Source of the DNA: Vreelandella venusta
GTDB taxonomy: Bacteria > Pseudomonadota > Gammaproteobacteria > Pseudomonadales > Halomonadaceae
Direction of reading: 5' to 3'
NCBI RefSeq assembly: GCF_007989605.1
Contig: NZ_BJUL01000002.1
Location: forward strand, 299,962-363,961
Length of the DNA: 64,000 bases
Shown: piece by piece, positions 1-7,811 of the stretch
Layout: the number at the start of each line of letters is the position of its first letter
Numbering within the stretch: position 1 is the stretch's first letter
Notes under the pieces: model-generated
What the model was told of the DNA's origin: nothing
What the model saw: the letters and a program-made list of their open reading frames with translations, nothing else
The model's database searches: none
Translations under genes and position numbers: made by a program

Positions 1-180
1 GATATTGCCGAGCAGGTACACGCCTCGCTTGAGGTGATGGAGCGGGATTCGAAGAAAATGCGCGGTGAGCGCCCCTTTGTGTTTACCAATCTCTACGATG
101 GCGTTGGCCTTGAAGAGATCATCCGCTTTATTCTCGATAAAGGCATGCTGGATGAGCGTCGGCCCCAGGCAGCAGTATAG
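1..180 (+). CDS. ureG: Urease accessory GTPase UreG, C-terminal end (5' truncated by window edge)
   Basis: Frame 1 is open from the first base to a TAG at 178-180 and gives the last 59 residues of UreG. The stretch [12 protein letters not shown] followed by a [13 protein letters not shown] helix and GML is the typical UreG C-terminus (family knowledge). UreG is the GTPase that, with UreD/F/E, delivers nickel to apo-urease in the cytoplasm. The start, the P-loop and the upstream urease genes lie outside the window. The next gene (fdsD) is convergent, so this is the end of the urease operon. Only the length and N-terminus are unknown. Confidence 0.9.
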   Translation, partial: DIAEQVHASLEVMERDSKKMRGERPFVFTNLYDGVGLEEIIRFILDKGMLDERRPQAAV

Positions 181-241
181 TCGGTAGCAAGTAACGGTAA
201 TAAAAAGCGCTCGCAGCAGTGGCTTGCCAAGCGGCAAGCCA

Positions 242-496
242 CTATGTTGAGCGGGCTTGTCGCTCAGCCAACAGTCGCTCAGCCAACAACAACGCAGCGC
301 GCCGAGCCAACGGTGACAGTTCATCATCCTCCCGCTCCAACGAGGCCACCAGACGTTGTTTCATTGGCCTTGCCCAGAAGGTTTCTAGGTGTCGACAAAT
401 GGCTGCTGCAGCCGTTTCCTCGTCGTGGCCGCCGCGCAAGTTCACGGCGATTTGATTAATCATGTGAATCAGATTCTTATCGTTATGCGTCGACAT
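242..496 (-). CDS. fdsD: NAD-dependent formate dehydrogenase, delta subunit FdsD
   Basis: A small acidic/helical protein of 84 residues starting NLIHMINQIAVNL, the usual opening of the FdsD family (LVxMANQIAxF), with the family's W-x-RPMKQRL segment in the middle. It is the last gene of the fdsGBA-fdhD-fdsD operon, 11 bases after fdhD. An AAGGAGAC ribosome site lies just upstream of ATG 496. In related bacteria FdsD is a small accessory subunit of the cytoplasmic FdsABG complex and helps assemble active molybdenum enzyme; the precise role is not visible from the sequence. Identification is firm from motif plus context. Confidence 0.88.
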   Translation of the reverse strand: MSTHNDKNLIHMINQIAVNLRGGHDEETAAAAICRHLETFWARPMKQRLVASLEREDDELSPLARRAALLLAERLLAERQARST

Positions 497-507
497 TGAG
501 TGTCTCC

Positions 508-1335
508 TTAGCCGTGGGCAATCGCCGTTGTAATGGGGCGATGGTAGATCAAGTGGCGGCCAGACCGGGCAAAGCCCGCCAGAAGTAGGCCTGACGCTTG
601 GGCCTGCTCCACGGCCAGCGCAGTGGCCGCCGAAACCGCCACCAGTGCGCCGATGCCCGCGCTAGCGCACTTGTGCACCATCTCGTAGCTGGCGCGGCTG
701 GTGACTAGCGCAAACCCTTCTTCTAGAGGGGCAGCCTCGCGGGCGAGCGCGCCGATCAGTTTGTCCAACGCGTTGTGGCGGCCAACATCTTCGCGTAGTC
801 GTTGGATGCGACCCTGGGGATCGCACCAGGCGGCACCGTGGCTAGCGCCAGTGGCTGCCTGCAGCGGTTGATGAGAGACCAATTCCTGCAGCGAGCGCTG
901 AATGGCGGCATCGCTAAGCGACGGTGCCACGACGGAAGGAATCGGACGAATAGCCTGTTCCAGGGCCTCGGTGCCGCACAGGCCGCAGCCGGTACGCCCT
1001 GTCAGGCTGCGCCGCCGCTGTTTGAGCTCAGCCATCCGTTGGCTGGCAATAGTAAGATGAACGGTGTGGCCCTGAGGCGCTTCACGGATTTCGAGGTCGT
1101 AGCACTCGGTGATATTGGCCAGGATACCTTCGGAAAGGCTGAAGCCAAGAGCAAAATCCTCAAGGTCGACGGGGCTTGCCATCATCACCGCATGGGAGAT
1201 GCCGTTGTAGACCAGTGCTACTGGCCTTTCTAAGGCCAGTAGATCCTCCTGGGTATCGGTGTACCAGCCGTTAGCACCACGACGCACCTCCACCGGCTGG
1301 CGTACTACCGCACCGCGTGGGTGACGGGTACTCAT
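508..1335 (-). CDS. fdhD: Formate dehydrogenase sulfurtransferase FdhD
   Basis: A 275-residue FdhD/NarQ-family protein. It transfers sulfur from IscS to the molybdenum cofactor before the cofactor is inserted in formate dehydrogenase. The diagnostic CGLCG motif is present, with Cys117 and Cys120 as the sulfur-carrying residues. Further conserved segments include the LxEDxGRHNALDKLIG and SRASYEMVHKCASAGI regions typical of the family. The ATG overlaps the fdsA stop (ATGA), and an AGGAGG site precedes it inside the end of fdsA, so translation is probably coupled. Length is normal for the family. Confidence 0.95.
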   Translation of the reverse strand: MSTRHPRGAVVRQPVEVRRGANGWYTDTQEDLLALERPVALVYNGISHAVMMASPVDLEDFALGFSLSEGILANITECYDLEIREAPQGHTVHLTIASQRMAELKQRRRSLTGRTGCGLCGTEALEQAIRPIPSVVAPSLSDAAIQRSLQELVSHQPLQAATGASHGAAWCDPQGRIQRLREDVGRHNALDKLIGALAREAAPLEEGFALVTSRASYEMVHKCASAGIGALVAVSAATALAVEQAQASGLLLAGFARSGRHLIYHRPITTAIAHG

Positions 1336-4223
1336 GGTGCCTCCTGATGCGCTTTGGCCAGGTGGTCTCGCTGGATCAGGTCGAAAGTGTTAAAGCGCTG
1401 CTGCCAAGCGGAGGGTTGGCTGACTTTTTCCACCTGCACCGCCGTGACTTTATATTCAGGACAGTTGGTGGCCCAGTCTGAGTTATCCGTCGTGATAACG
1501 TTAGCGCCGCTGCCGGGGTGATGGAAGGTGGTGTAGACCACCCCCGGCTGCATGCGTTCGCTGAGTCGTGCGCGTAGCACCGTCTGGCCCGAGCGGCTGG
1601 TAATACCCAGCCAGTCACCGTCGCGTACGCCGCGAAGCTCGGCATCAGAGGGATGCAGCTCCAACACATCCTCGTCGTGCCAGCGTTGGTTGTCGGTACG
1701 CCGGGTCTGGGCGCCTACGTTGTACTGACTGAGAATCCGCCCAGTGGTGAGCAGCAGCGGGAAGCGGCGGTTAGCGCGCTCTTCAGTGGCCACGTACTCG
1801 GTAATCGCAAAGCGTCCCAGGCCAATGGGGAAGTCAACTTCGTGCATGGTCGGCATGCCCAACGGGTACTCGGCGTTGCAGGGCCACTGCAGGCTGCCGT
1901 GCTCCTCTAGCTTGGCGTAGCTGACGCCCGCAAAGCTTGGCGTTAACTGGGCGATCTCGTCCATGATCTCGGACGGATGGGTGTAGTGCATCGGGTAGCC
2001 CAGCGCATTGGCCAGATCCTGGGTGACCTCCCAATCTTCCTTGCCAGCCAGCGCAGGCATTACTTTGCGTACCCGGTTGATGCGCCGTTCGGCGTTGGTG
2101 AAGGTGCCGTTTTTCTCGAGGAAACTTGAGCCGGGCAGCAGCACGTGGGCGAACTTGGCCGTTTCGTTGAGGAAAATATCTTGCACAATCAGGCAGTCCA
2201 ACGACGTGAGCGCCGCCTCGACGTGCTGAGTGTTGGGGTCGGATTGGGCGATATCTTCGCCTTGCACGTAAAGCGCTTTAAAGGTGCCTTCGATGGCGGC
2301 ATCGAACATATTAGGAATGCGTAGCCCCGGCTCGTCGTCGAGCTTTACGCCCCACACGGACTCAAAGCGGCCGCGGGCGATGGGGTCGGCCACGTGCTGG
2401 TAGCCCGGCAGCTCGTGGGGGAAGGAACCCATGTCACATGAACCCTGCACATTGTTCTGGCCGCGCAACGGGTTCACGCCCACGCCCTCGCGGCCAATGT
2501 TACCGGTGGCCATGGCCAGGTTGGCAATGCCCATCACCATGGTGGAGCCTTGGCTGTGCTCGGTCACCCCCAAACCGTAGTAGATTGCGCCATTAGCTGC
2601 TTTAGCATAGGTGCGCGCCGCTTGACGTACGGCTTCGGCGGGCACGCCGGTGATTTCTGCGCTGGCCTCGGGGGAGTGGCGAGGCTCACTGATGAAGGCG
2701 CGCCAGCGGTGATAGGCCTCGGTATCGCAGCGCTTCTCTACGAAGGCTTTATCTTCAAGACCTTCGGTCACTACCACGTGGCCCAGCGCGTTGATCAGCG
2801 CCACATTGGTACCTGGACGCAGCGGCAGATGTTGGGCCGAACTCATGTGCGGAGTCTTTAAAAGGTCGATATGACGTGGGTCAGCGACGATTAGCTTCGC
2901 GCCTTGACGCAAGCGCTTGCGCATCAGCGAACCAAACACCGGGTGAGCGTCGGTGGGGTTAGCGCCAATGACGATAATTGCATCGGCCTTCATGACTGAG
3001 TCAAATGTTTGGGTGCCGGCGGACTCGCCCAGCGTGGTTTTCAAGCCATAACCAGTGGGCGAGTGGCAGACCCGCGCACAGGTATCGGTATTGTTGTTGC
3101 CGAAGGCCGCGCGGATCAGCTTCTGCACCAAGTAGGTCTCTTCGTTGGTACAGCGCGATGAGGTGATGCCGCCAATGCTCTCGCGGCCATGTTCAGCCTG
3201 AATTGCTTTCAAACGGCTGGCGGCAAAGCCGATGGCTTCTTCCCAGCTGACTTCACGCCAGGGTTGGTCGATGCTGTCGCGAACCATCGGTGAGGTCAGG
3301 CGGTCCGGATGGGTGGCGTAGCCAAAGGCGAAGCGACCCTTGACACAAGAGTGGCCATGGTTAGCGTCACCGCCTTTATAGGGCACCATGCGCACCAGCT
3401 GGTCACCTTTCATTTGCGCTTCAAACGAGCAACCCACACCACAATAAGCACAAGTAGTCACGACGCTGTGCTCGGGAACACCGTGGTCGATGACGCTCTT
3501 TTCCATCAGCGTGGCTGTTGGGCATGCCTGAACGCAGGCACCGCAGGAAACACAGTCTGAATCCATGAACGAGTCGGCCTGCCCTGCTGACACCTTGGAT
3601 TCAAATCCACGGCCATCGATGGTCAGGGCAAAGGTGCCCTGTACCTCTTCGCAGGCGCGCACACAGCGTGAGCAGACGATGCATTTGCTAGGATCGAAAC
3701 TGAAGTAGGGATTGGTTTCGTCCTTGGCGGCTTCAAGATGATTCTCACCCTCGAAGCCGTAGCGCACTTCGCGCAGCCCCACGCTACCGGCCATATCCTG
3801 AAGTTCGCAGTCGCCGTTGGCGGGGCAGGTCAGGCAGTCCAGCGGGTGGTCTGAGATGTATAACTCCATCACATTACGCCGCAGCTTGGCCAGACGTTCG
3901 TTTTGGGTGGTCACCTTCATACCTTCAGCCACCGGTGTGGTGCAGGCCGCGGGCATGCCTCGTCGTCCCTCGACTTGTACCGCGCACAGCCGGCAGGAGC
4001 CGAAAGGCTCCAGGCTGTCGGTAGCGCAGAGCTTGGGGATATTAATATCCGCCAACGCGGCGGCGCGGAGTACTGAGGTGCCCTCCGGCACGCTGATGGT
4101 CACGCCGTCGATATTGAGGCTCACCAAAGCAGCGTCAGCAGCCGAGGCTGGGAAAGGCGTACCGAGGTCTTTGTTGTACTCGACGCTGCTAGAGTGCTGA
4201 CGGGGGTCGAAATGGTTGATCAT
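1332..4223 (-). CDS. fdsA: NAD-dependent formate dehydrogenase, catalytic alpha subunit FdsA
   Basis: A 963-residue molybdenum bis-MGD subunit that oxidises formate to CO2. Domains in order: N-terminal [2Fe-2S] ferredoxin fold (Cys66, 77, 80, 94); NuoG-like His-Cys3 cluster site (His126, Cys130, 133, 139); two [4Fe-4S] clusters (Cys181/184/187/191 and Cys224/227/230/234); a further [4Fe-4S] site at the start of the molybdopterin domain (Cys258/261/265/293); and the molydopterin-dinucleotide-binding C-terminus. The molybdenum ligand is cysteine, not selenocysteine: Cys386 followed by His387, the same numbering as known for the Rhodobacter capsulatus enzyme. Its start overlaps the fdsB stop. 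Electrons leave through FdsB/FdsG to NAD+. Confidence 0.97.
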   Translation of the reverse strand: MINHFDPRQHSSSVEYNKDLGTPFPASAADAALVSLNIDGVTISVPEGTSVLRAAALADINIPKLCATDSLEPFGSCRLCAVQVEGRRGMPAACTTPVAEGMKVTTQNERLAKLRRNVMELYISDHPLDCLTCPANGDCELQDMAGSVGLREVRYGFEGENHLEAAKDETNPYFSFDPSKCIVCSRCVRACEEVQGTFALTIDGRGFESKVSAGQADSFMDSDCVSCGACVQACPTATLMEKSVIDHGVPEHSVVTTCAYCGVGCSFEAQMKGDQLVRMVPYKGGDANHGHSCVKGRFAFGYATHPDRLTSPMVRDSIDQPWREVSWEEAIGFAASRLKAIQAEHGRESIGGITSSRCTNEETYLVQKLIRAAFGNNNTDTCARVCHSPTGYGLKTTLGESAGTQTFDSVMKADAIIVIGANPTDAHPVFGSLMRKRLRQGAKLIVADPRHIDLLKTPHMSSAQHLPLRPGTNVALINALGHVVVTEGLEDKAFVEKRCDTEAYHRWRAFISEPRHSPEASAEITGVPAEAVRQAARTYAKAANGAIYYGLGVTEHSQGSTMVMGIANLAMATGNIGREGVGVNPLRGQNNVQGSCDMGSFPHELPGYQHVADPIARGRFESVWGVKLDDEPGLRIPNMFDAAIEGTFKALYVQGEDIAQSDPNTQHVEAALTSLDCLIVQDIFLNETAKFAHVLLPGSSFLEKNGTFTNAERRINRVRKVMPALAGKEDWEVTQDLANALGYPMHYTHPSEIMDEIAQLTPSFAGVSYAKLEEHGSLQWPCNAEYPLGMPTMHEVDFPIGLGRFAITEYVATEERANRRFPLLLTTGRILSQYNVGAQTRRTDNQRWHDEDVLELHPSDAELRGVRDGDWLGITSRSGQTVLRARLSERMQPGVVYTTFHHPGSGANVITTDNSDWATNCPEYKVTAVQVEKVSQPSAWQQRFNTFDLIQRDHLAKAHQEAP

Positions 4224-5776
4224 GAGTTATCTCCGTTCGCCGTCCGCTGAAAATCATCAGGAAAATGCGCTAGGGCGCTTTGCACTGGAAAGGGAGTCAT
4301 ACCACCCATGGCGCAGAGCGAGCCATCCACCATCGTTTCGCAGAGGTCATGGAGCAGGGCGAGGTTGGCCTCGCGGTTTTGGTTGGCGCGGATACGATCA
4401 ATTACCTCCACGCCACGGGTTGAGCCAATACGACAAGGGGTACATTTGCCGCAGGACTCAACCTTGCAGAATTCCATTGAGAAGCGCGCCTGTTCAGCCA
4501 TATCGACGCTTTCGTCAAACATCACTACGCCGCCGTGGCCCAGTACGGCGCTCTCAGCAGCAAAGGCTTCGTAGTCCAGCGGTAAGTCCCACTGAGATTC
4601 CGGCAGGTAGGCACCTAGCGGGCCACCCACTTGCACGGCGCGTAATGGTTTGCCGCTTAGCGTGCCACCACCGAACGTCTCCATCAGGGTGCGCAGGGTG
4701 GTGCCAAACGCCAGCTCTACCAGCCCGCCGTGCTTCACGTTGCCCGCCAGTTGCAGTGCCAGCGTGCCTCGTGAGCGGCCCATGCCATGGGTGGCGTAGG
4801 CCTCGGCACCTTCGGCAAGAATGAAAGGTACGGCAGCCAGCGAGAGTACGTTGTTGACCACGGTGGGACGGCCAAATAGTCCTTCAATGGCGGGCAGTGG
4901 TGGCTTGAAGCGCACCAGGCCGCGCTTGCCTTCTAGGCTTTCGAGTAGGGAGGTCTCTTCACCGCAGATATACGCGCCAGCGCCCAGGCGCACTTCCAAG
5001 TGAAAGTCGCGACCGCTGCCCCGTAGGTTATCACCCAGATAGCCGGCTTGTTCGGCGCGGGCAATCGCCTCGTCAAGCACCTCCTTAGCAAGCGGATACT
5101 CAGAACGCAGGTAGATATAGCCCTGGGTCGCTTGCACCGCGAGCCCGGCAATCGCCATGCCCTCGATCAGCATGTAAGGGTCGCATTCCATTACCAGCCG
5201 GTCGGCGAAGGTACCGGAATCGCCCTCGTCGGCATTGCAGACGATATATTTCTGATCGGCAGGGGTGTCGAGTACGGTCTGCCACTTGATACCGGTCGGG
5301 AAGGCGGCCCCGCCGCGCCCGCGCAGGCCGGAGGCTTTGACTTCCTCGACGATGTCCTGGGGCTCGCGCTGCAGCGCTGCCTCCAGGCCGCAGAAGCCGC
5401 TGTGGGCGCGATAATCCTCAATCGACAGCGGGTCAGTAATGCCGATACGCGCGAAGGTCAGCCGCTGTTGACGGGCGAGGTAGTCGATCTCCTCCGTGGG
5501 CCCCAACGCCAGGGGGTGGCTGACGTTACCCTCTAACAGGCCGCTGTCGAGCAGCGCCGAGACGTCGTTGACGGTGACGGGACCATAGGCGAACCGCCCA
5601 ATAGGCGTCTCAACTTCCACCAGTGGCTCAAGCCAAGCAAGCCCGCGGGAGCCGTTACGCACCAGGGAAATTGACTGGCTTCGGGCGGCTAGCTCTTTTT
5701 CCAATCGGTTGGCGACGGCATCAGCGCCTAGGGACAGTGCGGTGGTATCGCGAGGAACGAATATGCGGATGCTCAT
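4220..5776 (-). CDS. fdsB: NAD-dependent formate dehydrogenase, FMN/NADH-binding beta subunit FdsB
   Basis: A 518-residue NuoF-type subunit with a thioredoxin-like N-terminal extension (about residues 1-110). The NuoF core follows: the glycine-rich segment GLRGRGGAAFPTG for FMN/NADH binding, an SLBB-like region, and a C-terminal [4Fe-4S] site with the classic ESCGKCTPCR motif plus one distal Cys in LCAMGG. It passes electrons from the FdsA clusters to NAD+ in the cytoplasm. The start overlaps fdsG by four bases and the end overlaps fdsA by four bases (ATGA junctions), so the subunits are probably translationally coupled. Confidence 0.96.
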   Translation of the reverse strand: MSIRIFVPRDTTALSLGADAVANRLEKELAARSQSISLVRNGSRGLAWLEPLVEVETPIGRFAYGPVTVNDVSALLDSGLLEGNVSHPLALGPTEEIDYLARQQRLTFARIGITDPLSIEDYRAHSGFCGLEAALQREPQDIVEEVKASGLRGRGGAAFPTGIKWQTVLDTPADQKYIVCNADEGDSGTFADRLVMECDPYMLIEGMAIAGLAVQATQGYIYLRSEYPLAKEVLDEAIARAEQAGYLGDNLRGSGRDFHLEVRLGAGAYICGEETSLLESLEGKRGLVRFKPPLPAIEGLFGRPTVVNNVLSLAAVPFILAEGAEAYATHGMGRSRGTLALQLAGNVKHGGLVELAFGTTLRTLMETFGGGTLSGKPLRAVQVGGPLGAYLPESQWDLPLDYEAFAAESAVLGHGGVVMFDESVDMAEQARFSMEFCKVESCGKCTPCRIGSTRGVEVIDRIRANQNREANLALLHDLCETMVDGSLCAMGGMTPFPVQSALAHFPDDFQRTANGDNS

Positions 5777-6267
5777 GCGATTATCTCCAGCGGCCGGGTT
5801 TGCAGCTCATCCAACAGTGCATCAAAGGCCTCTGGGGTTACCCGCCCGCGCACGCTGTCGTCCACACGGATGGACGGGCCGCAGGCGCAGTTGCCCAGGC
5901 AGTACACCGCTTCAAGGGTGATCTCACGGTCGCCGGTCGTCTGATGGTAATCGACCCCTAGGCGTGTCTTAGCATGAGCTTCGAGCTGGCGTGCGCCTAC
6001 CGCTTGGCAGGCCTCTGCACGGCAAATCTGAACCACGTGGCGGCCTGGCGGCGTGGTGCGAAAATGGTGATAGAAGCTGATGACACCGTGTACTTCGGCG
6101 CGGGTTTGATTGAGCGCTTCAGCGATGATGGGGACTGCTGCCTCGGGGATAAAACCGAAACGATCTTGGAGGGCATGGAGGATCGGCAGTAGGGCGCCGG
6201 GCTTGTGCTTCAGGGCGTCGACTTCGGCCTGAATAGCCTGTGGCGCCCACTCCTGGGAATGGTTCAT
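5773..6267 (-). CDS. fdsG: NAD-dependent formate dehydrogenase, gamma subunit FdsG
   Basis: A 164-residue NuoE-type [2Fe-2S] subunit with a thioredoxin fold. The four cluster ligands are in the usual CRAEAC and CLGNCAC arrangement. The N-terminal helical part has the family pattern of NuoE proteins (LLPILHALQDRFGFIPEAAV, then VHGVISFYHHF). It is the first gene of the minus-strand operon fdsG-fdsB-fdsA-fdhD-fdsD. It is divergently transcribed from the regulator at 6397, sharing a 130-base promoter region that contains a large inverted repeat. Confidence 0.95.
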   Translation of the reverse strand: MNHSQEWAPQAIQAEVDALKHKPGALLPILHALQDRFGFIPEAAVPIIAEALNQTRAEVHGVISFYHHFRTTPPGRHVVQICRAEACQAVGARQLEAHAKTRLGVDYHQTTGDREITLEAVYCLGNCACGPSIRVDDSVRGRVTPEAFDALLDELQTRPLEIIA

Positions 6268-6305
6268 GGTGCCTGCCTCGCGACTGCTTATTATGTTTTA
6301 AATTT

Positions 6306-6394
6306 GCACTACTTTTCATATTTGAAAAGGCGTGCATCACGGTTAAGACAAAGCTAGCATCAAGCTATCGACTTAAAAATATGAAAAGTAGTGC
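6306..6394. promoter_or_regulatory. 18-bp perfect inverted repeat in the divergent fdsG / regulator promoter region
   Basis: GCACTACTTTTCATATTT (6306-6323) is repeated as its exact reverse complement AAATATGAAAAGTAGTGC (6377-6394), with 53 bases between. The left arm also overlaps a self-palindrome, CTTTTCA-N4-TGAAAAG, at 6312-6329. The right arm ends three bases before the ATG at 6397. Two mirrored copies of one site, one per promoter, fit a regulator that controls fds and represses itself. The neighbouring ModE/PBP-type regulator is the obvious candidate (inference). Confidence 0.7.
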
Positions 6395-6396
6395 CT

Positions 6397-7452
6397 ATGA
6401 AAAGAATCAAGGTAACGCCCACCTGGTGCTTTAGCGATGACGACGGGCAGCGGCTCGATACCAACCTTTTACGCCTGCTGGGAGCAGTGCACCGTCATGG
6501 CAAATTGACTCATGCCGCCGCGGAAGCGGGAATCTCTTATCGTCACGCGTGGAATTTACTGCGCCAGGGCGGTGACTTTTTTGGTGTCTCGCTTGTTGAA
6601 CTTGAGCGTGGACGCGGGGCGCGGTTATCGCCGCTGGGTGAAAAGTTGCTATGGGCCGAGCAGCGCGCCACTGCTCGGTTAAGCCCACAGCTTGATAGTC
6701 TGGGGTCTGAGCTTAATCTTGCTATTCAACAGCATCAGAAAGGTATTCAACCCGTTCTGCGCCTGCATGCCAGCCACGGTTTTGCGATAGAGCTATTGCC
6801 ACAGCATCTGGGGGAGCTCCAGCTTGATCTGCAGTACTGCAGCCCTTTGGAAGCGCTAGCCGCGCTTAACCGCAATAGCTGTGATCTGGCGGGCTGCCAT
6901 CTGCCTCGGGGTAGCGTGGGTGAGAAGGCGCGACGCAAATACCGTCGTCTGCTCAAGCCCCGCAATCATCGACTAATGGGGTTTATCGCACGCCAACAGG
7001 GGTTAATGGTGGCGCCGGGTAACCCGCTGGGAATTGATGGCGTTGCCGCTCTGGCCAACAGGCCGGTACGGTTTATAAACCGTCAGGCATCGTCGGGTAC
7101 CCGAGAGCTGTTAGACAACCTGCTGGCCGAAGCTGGTATTTCAGCAGCCAACGTGGGTGGTTATGAGATTGAGGAGTATACCCACTCAGCGGTGGCGGCC
7201 TATGTCGCTGCGGGAATGGCGGATACCGGCTTTGGTGTAGCGGCTGCCGCGCAACGGTTTGGGCTTGATTTTGTGCCGTTAGCCACTGAGGACTACGTAT
7301 TGGCCTGTCACTATCACTCCTTAAAGGAGCCAAAGTTCGATGACTTCTTGCGGGTGTTACGCAGTGCTTCCTTTCAAGAAGCGGTGAATCGTTTACCGGG
7401 CTATAGCCCCCATCAATGCGGTAGTGTTATTGAAATTCCTGATTTCTTATGA
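6397..7452 (+). CDS. ModE-type HTH / periplasmic-binding-like regulator, probable fds regulator
   Basis: About 351 residues from ATG 6397; GTG 6391 is an alternative but lies inside the inverted repeat. Residues ~20-100 form a ModE/LysR-like winged helix (AAAEAGISYRHAWNLL, then RGRGARLSPLGEKLL). Residues ~130-340 match the PBP_like domain found in molybdate and other oxyanion or small-ligand regulators (RFINRQASSGTRELLD motif). It is divergent from the formate dehydrogenase operon, so it most likely regulates fds, perhaps in response to formate, molybdate or molybdenum cofactor status; the ligand is not determinable here. The LysR-type FdsR of other bacteria has a different architecture, so I do not assign that symbol. 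Confidence 0.8.
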   Translation: MKRIKVTPTWCFSDDDGQRLDTNLLRLLGAVHRHGKLTHAAAEAGISYRHAWNLLRQGGDFFGVSLVELERGRGARLSPLGEKLLWAEQRATARLSPQLDSLGSELNLAIQQHQKGIQPVLRLHASHGFAIELLPQHLGELQLDLQYCSPLEALAALNRNSCDLAGCHLPRGSVGEKARRKYRRLLKPRNHRLMGFIARQQGLMVAPGNPLGIDGVAALANRPVRFINRQASSGTRELLDNLLAEAGISAANVGGYEIEEYTHSAVAAYVAAGMADTGFGVAAAAQRFGLDFVPLATEDYVLACHYHSLKEPKFDDFLRVLRSASFQEAVNRLPGYSPHQCGSVIEIPDFL

Positions 7453-7538
7453 CGTTGGGGAAGACGGTTCCACACTTACCACACCGTGTTTAGAGGCGGA
7501 AGCTGGAAGCGGCTGATGGTGACAATCGCGCCCACCAT

Positions 7539-7573
7539 AAAAAACTGCGCTGCCCCAATAGGGGGCAGCGCAG
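7539..7573 (-). terminator. Strong intrinsic terminator reading on the minus strand
   Basis: A perfect 12-bp stem (CTGCGCTGCCCC 7545-7556 with its complement 7562-7573) and a 5-base loop are followed, on the minus strand, by six U (7544-7539). On the plus strand there is no U-run after the stem. Both flanking genes are on the plus strand, so the orientation is unexpected and suggests a minus-strand transcript ending here. Confidence 0.6.
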
Positions 7574-7690
7574 TCAACAATAGGTGGCTAGCGGCTTGCT
7601 AAAACGGGCCATCCTTGGCCACCACACCCCTACAGTGGACGGGTAGGCCGAAGATAACCTTAACGCAGGTTATGAAAGCGCAATTTTGAG
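7539..7690 (-). ncRNA. Candidate small RNA ending at the minus-strand terminator
   Basis: The 359-base gap between the fds regulator and the chemoreceptor has no convincing ORF but contains several hairpins: ATAACCT/AGGTTAT (7654-7660/7667-7673), GGCCA/TGGCC (7607-7611/7616-7620), and the terminator stem at 7545-7573. Read on the minus strand these form a compact folded transcript ending in a U-run. I do not recognise a known RNA family, and the 5' end is a guess; the hairpins could equally be unrelated. Confidence 0.3.
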
Positions 7691-7731
7691 CGTTAATTTG
7701 CTGTTCATAAACAAAAAATACGCGAAGTGGT

Positions 7732-7758
7732 TAAAGTTGACACAGCTTAGGTCGATAA
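7732..7758 (+). promoter_or_regulatory. Sigma-28 (FliA) promoter of the chemoreceptor gene
   Basis: TAAAGTTG (7732-7739), exactly 11 bases, then GTCGATAA (7751-7758), against the FliA consensus TAAAGTTT-N11-GCCGATAA. It lies 53 bases before the chemoreceptor ATG. It places this receptor in the late flagellar regulon. Confidence 0.8.
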
Positions 7759-7811
7759 AAAACGCATAAAACTATTAAAAATTCTTCCGTTGACCTACTG
7801 AGAAACACTTT

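Noticed and set aside
802..1233. 143-residue plus-strand ORF opposite fdhD
   Set aside because: Antisense shadow of fdhD; the opposite strand has the CGLCG motif and operon context.
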